Shown piece after piece: positions 61,840 through 64,000 of a stretch of DNA of 64,000 nucleotides. Position numbers and translations under genes: made by a program. The stretch lies in contig NZ_PCOZ01000002.1 in NCBI RefSeq assembly GCF_002979555.1, positions 124,001 through 188,000 on the forward strand, written 5' to 3'. The number at the start of each line of letters is the position of its first letter. Position 1 is the first letter of the stretch. Origin of the DNA: Pseudomonas sp. MYb60. GTDB taxonomy: Bacteria; Pseudomonadota; Gammaproteobacteria; Pseudomonadales; Pseudomonadaceae. The notes under the pieces are model-generated. The model ran no database searches. It saw only the letters and a list, made by a program, of their open reading frames with translations, and was not told the DNA's origin.

Positions 61840-64000
61840 AGGTTTTGGCGGAGGCCGGGTTGATCATCCGCGTCAGCCCCAGGTTTTTCAGCGCCAGCTG
61901 CAGCGAGCTGTGGATAACTTGCGGGTTGTCGATGGTCATCAACTGCGCCAGCAGATCCTTGGCCATGCCCAGGTCCACCTGGCGCAACATCCACTTCACC
62001 TTTGGCAAGTTGGTGGCGTTCATCGACAGGCTGTCAAAGCCCATCGCCATCAGCAGCACCGCCGCCGCCGGGTCGCCGGCCATTTCGCCGCAGATACTCA
62101 CCGGCTTGCCTTCGGCATGGGCGTCGCGCACCACGTGTTGCAGCGCTTGCAACACTGCCGGGTGCAGGTAGTCGTAGAGGTCGGCCACCCGTGGGTTGTT
62201 GCGGTCCACGGCCAGCAGGTATTGGGTCAGGTCGTTGGAGCCCACCGACAGGAAGTCCACCTGCCGCGCCAGCTCTTTGGCCTGGTACACCGCCGCCGGG
62301 ATTTCGATCATCACGCCAATCGGCGGCATCGGCACGTCGGCGCCTTCGTCACGCACTTCGCCCCACGCACGGTGAATCAGGTGCAGCGCCTCTTCCAGCT
62401 CATGGGTGCCGGAGATCATCGGCAGCAGAATGCGCAGGTTGTTCAGGCCCTCGCTGGCCTTGAGCATGGCGCGGGTCTGCACCAGGAAAATCTCGGGATG
62501 GTCGAGGGTCACGCGGATACCGCGCCAGCCAAGGAAGGGGTTATCTTCCTTGATCGGGAAATACGACAGTGACTTGTCGCCGCCGATGTCGAGGCTGCGC
62601 ATGGTCACCGGCAGCGGGTGGAAGGCCTGCAGTTGCTCGCGATAAATCGCCAGTTGCTCCTTCTCGCTCGGGAAACGCTGGTTGATCATGAACGGCACTT
62701 CGGTGCGATACAGCCCCACACCCTCAGCACCGCGCTGTTGTGCACGGGCCACGTCGGCCAGCAGGCCGGTGTTGACCAACAGCGGCACACGGTGACCATC
62801 GGTGGTCACGCACGGCAGCTCGCGCAAGGAATCCAGGCCCAGCGCCAGTTGTTTCTCTTCTTCAACCACCTCGGCGTATTGCTTGCGCAGTACTTCGCTG
62901 GGGTTGGTGAACACTTCACCGCGATGGCCATCGACGATCATGCCGATGCCGTCGACCTTGGCGTATGGCAGGTCGACCAGGCCCATCACCGTCGGGATGC
63001 CCATGGCGCGGGCCAGGATCGCGACGTGGGAGTTGCCCGAACCCAGTACCGAAACCAGGCCCACCAACTTGCCCTCTGGCACTTCGCCGAGCATGGTGGC
63101 GGTCAGTTCTTCACTGATCAGGATGGTGTTGTCGGGATAAACCAGGTTGGTGGTGCGGTCTTCCTGCAGCTTGGCCAGCAGACGGCGACCAAGGTCGCGC
63201 ACATCCGAGGCCCGCTCACGCAGGTAGTCGTCATCCATCATTTCGAAGCGATTGACGTGATCGGTGACCACCTGGCGCAGCGCGCCCTGGGCCCACTGGC
63301 CGGTCTTGATCACGGTCTTGACTTCGTTACCCAGAGACGCGTCATCGAGCATCATCTGGTAAACGTCGAACAGCGCGCGCTCTTCAGGGCGCAACTGCGT
63401 GGCCAGCTTGTTCGACAGGTTGCGCATGTCGGCGCGCACGCCTTCGAGGGCCGTCTTGAACAGTTTGATTTCAGCGTCGATGTCGCTGACGGTCTTGTCC
63501 GGCACCACATCCAGATCCGCCGGCGGCAACATGACCACCGCCGTACCGACCGCAGCGCCCGGTGAGCCCGGCACGCCGACGAACTTGGCTTCCTGGATGC
63601 CCTTGCCTTCACGCCCCAGGCCGCGGATCGAGCCCGTGGCTTCAGCGTGGGCAATAACCCCGGCGAGCTGCGCGCTCATGGTCACGAGGAAGGCTTCTTC
63701 GCCCTCATCGAACTGACGGCGTTCTTTTTGCTGGATGACCAACACGCCGACGACGCGGCGGTGGTGAATGATCGGCGCACCGAGGAACGAGGCATAACGC
63801 TCTTCACCGGTTTCGGCAAAGTAGCGATAACGCGGGTGATCGGCCGCATTTTCGAGGTTGAGGGGTTCTTCACGCGTCCCCACCAGGCCCACCAGACCTT
63901 CATTGGGCGCCATGCTGACCTTGCCGATGGAGCGCTTGTTCAAGCCCTCGGTGGCCATCAGCACAAAACGGTTGGTCTCGGGGTCCAGCAGGTAAACCGA
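61835..64000 (-). CDS. ptsP: PtsP, nitrogen PTS enzyme I (5' end missing)
   Basis: The final 722 or so residues of a protein near 760 residues; the frame runs past the right edge. An N-terminal GAF domain is partly visible ('LLDPETNRFVLMATEGLNKR'). The PTS enzyme I part follows: phospho-histidine loop 'GSGNSHVAILARAMGIPTVM', PEP-binding 'TVMRSLDIGGDKSLSYFPIK' and 'FLSVGSNDLTQYLLAVDRNN'. PtsP takes phosphate from PEP and passes it to NPr and EIIA-Ntr in the nitrogen-related PTS. The GAF domain may sense glutamine. The C-terminus ends in the REPIN. Confidence 0.96.
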   Translation of the reverse strand, partial: SVYLLDPETNRFVLMATEGLNKRSIGKVSMAPNEGLVGLVGTREEPLNLENAADHPRYRYFAETGEERYASFLGAPIIHHRRVVGVLVIQQKERRQFDEGEEAFLVTMSAQLAGVIAHAEATGSIRGLGREGKGIQEAKFVGVPGSPGAAVGTAVVMLPPADLDVVPDKTVSDIDAEIKLFKTALEGVRADMRNLSNKLATQLRPEERALFDVYQMMLDDASLGNEVKTVIKTGQWAQGALRQVVTDHVNRFEMMDDDYLRERASDVRDLGRRLLAKLQEDRTTNLVYPDNTILISEELTATMLGEVPEGKLVGLVSVLGSGNSHVAILARAMGIPTVMGLVDLPYAKVDGIGMIVDGHRGEVFTNPSEVLRKQYAEVVEEEKQLALGLDSLRELPCVTTDGHRVPLLVNTGLLADVARAQQRGAEGVGLYRTEVPFMINQRFPSEKEQLAIYREQLQAFHPLPVTMRSLDIGGDKSLSYFPIKEDNPFLGWRGIRVTLDHPEIFLVQTRAMLKASEGLNNLRILLPMISGTHELEEALHLIHRAWGEVRDEGADVPMPPIGVMIEIPAAVYQAKELARQVDFLSVGSNDLTQYLLAVDRNNPRVADLYDYLHPAVLQALQHVVRDAHAEGKPVSICGEMAGDPAAAVLLMAMGFDSLSMNATNLPKVKWMLRQVDLGMAKDLLAQLMTIDNPQVIHSSLQLALKNLGLTRMINPASAKTL

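Overview
The window is high-GC, densely packed gamma-proteobacterial chromosome, almost certainly from the Pseudomonas fluorescens group. Evidence: the gene order pilJIHG-gshB-tonB-yqgE-ruvX-pyrR-pyrB-pyrC'...pilT-yggS-proC-yggT-metX-metW-rdgB-hemW...trmB-thiG-thiS...mtgA-rpoH-ftsXEY...rsmD...coaD-fdx-mutM...ilvD...folA...thyA-lgt...ptsP matches the order I recall from P. aeruginosa PAO1 (roughly PA0411 down to PA0337). The intergenic gaps are also studded with the two REP palindrome types typical of fluorescent pseudomonads: GTGGGAGGGGGCTTGCCCCC and GTAGGAGCGAGCTTGCTCGC. No rRNA, tRNA, CRISPR array, prophage or classical IS element was found, and no gene-free gap exceeds 300 bases.

Layout. 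1-2488 (minus): Pil-Chp twitching chemotaxis genes pilJ (cut by the window edge), pilI, pilH, pilG. 2727-8717 (plus): gshB, a TonB3-type gene, yqgE, ruvX, then pyrR-pyrB-pyrC' (aspartate transcarbamoylase with its inactive dihydroorotase-like partner). 8837-13469: TM2 protein, NlpC/P60 peptidase, pilT (no pilU beside it), yggS-proC-yggT. 13606-17963 (plus): metX-metW-DUF4426-rdgB-hemW-DUF3392. 18032-25197: trmB-thiG-thiS, DUF423, mtgA, and rpoH behind the ftsYEX operon. 25430-29967 (plus): a pair of M16 proteins (one active, one degenerate), rsmD and a YheT-type hydrolase. 29954-35397: sulfurtransferase, then a TetR regulator divergent from an aldehyde dehydrogenase / Tat-exported small protein / GMC oxidoreductase alcohol-oxidation module, with two perfect palindromes in the shared intergenic region. 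35501-42381: coaD, ferredoxin, mutM, an HDOD protein, rlmI, a REP-associated tyrosine transposase bracketed by two REPINs, and ilvD with a clear terminator. 42635-48758: a phosphorylcholine-phosphatase-like HAD protein, the cystine symporter tcyP, folA, and a DUF2868 membrane protein / DUF3482 GTPase pair. 48755-55502 (minus): a phosphonate uptake and breakdown cluster. 55519-58251: Zn/Cd/Pb ATPase and its divergent MerR-type regulator. 58332-64000: thyA, lgt, a TauE/SafE protein, an NRDE protein, and ptsP (5' end cut off).

The most interesting accessory region is the phosphonate cluster. It has a binding protein, a fused two-domain permease and an ATPase of the aminoethylphosphonate type, an FAD oxidoreductase, a PhnZ-like HD oxygenase with its key residues visible, and a LysR regulator. 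It has no phnW, phnX or phnY beside it, so an alternative entry chemistry is likely. The LysR gene sits 16 bases behind the heavy-metal ATPase gene on the same strand, which may couple the two. The other features worth following are the TetR intergenic palindromes, the REPIN/RAYT system (including REPINs that supply stop codons to flanking genes), and the DUF2868/DUF3482 pair.
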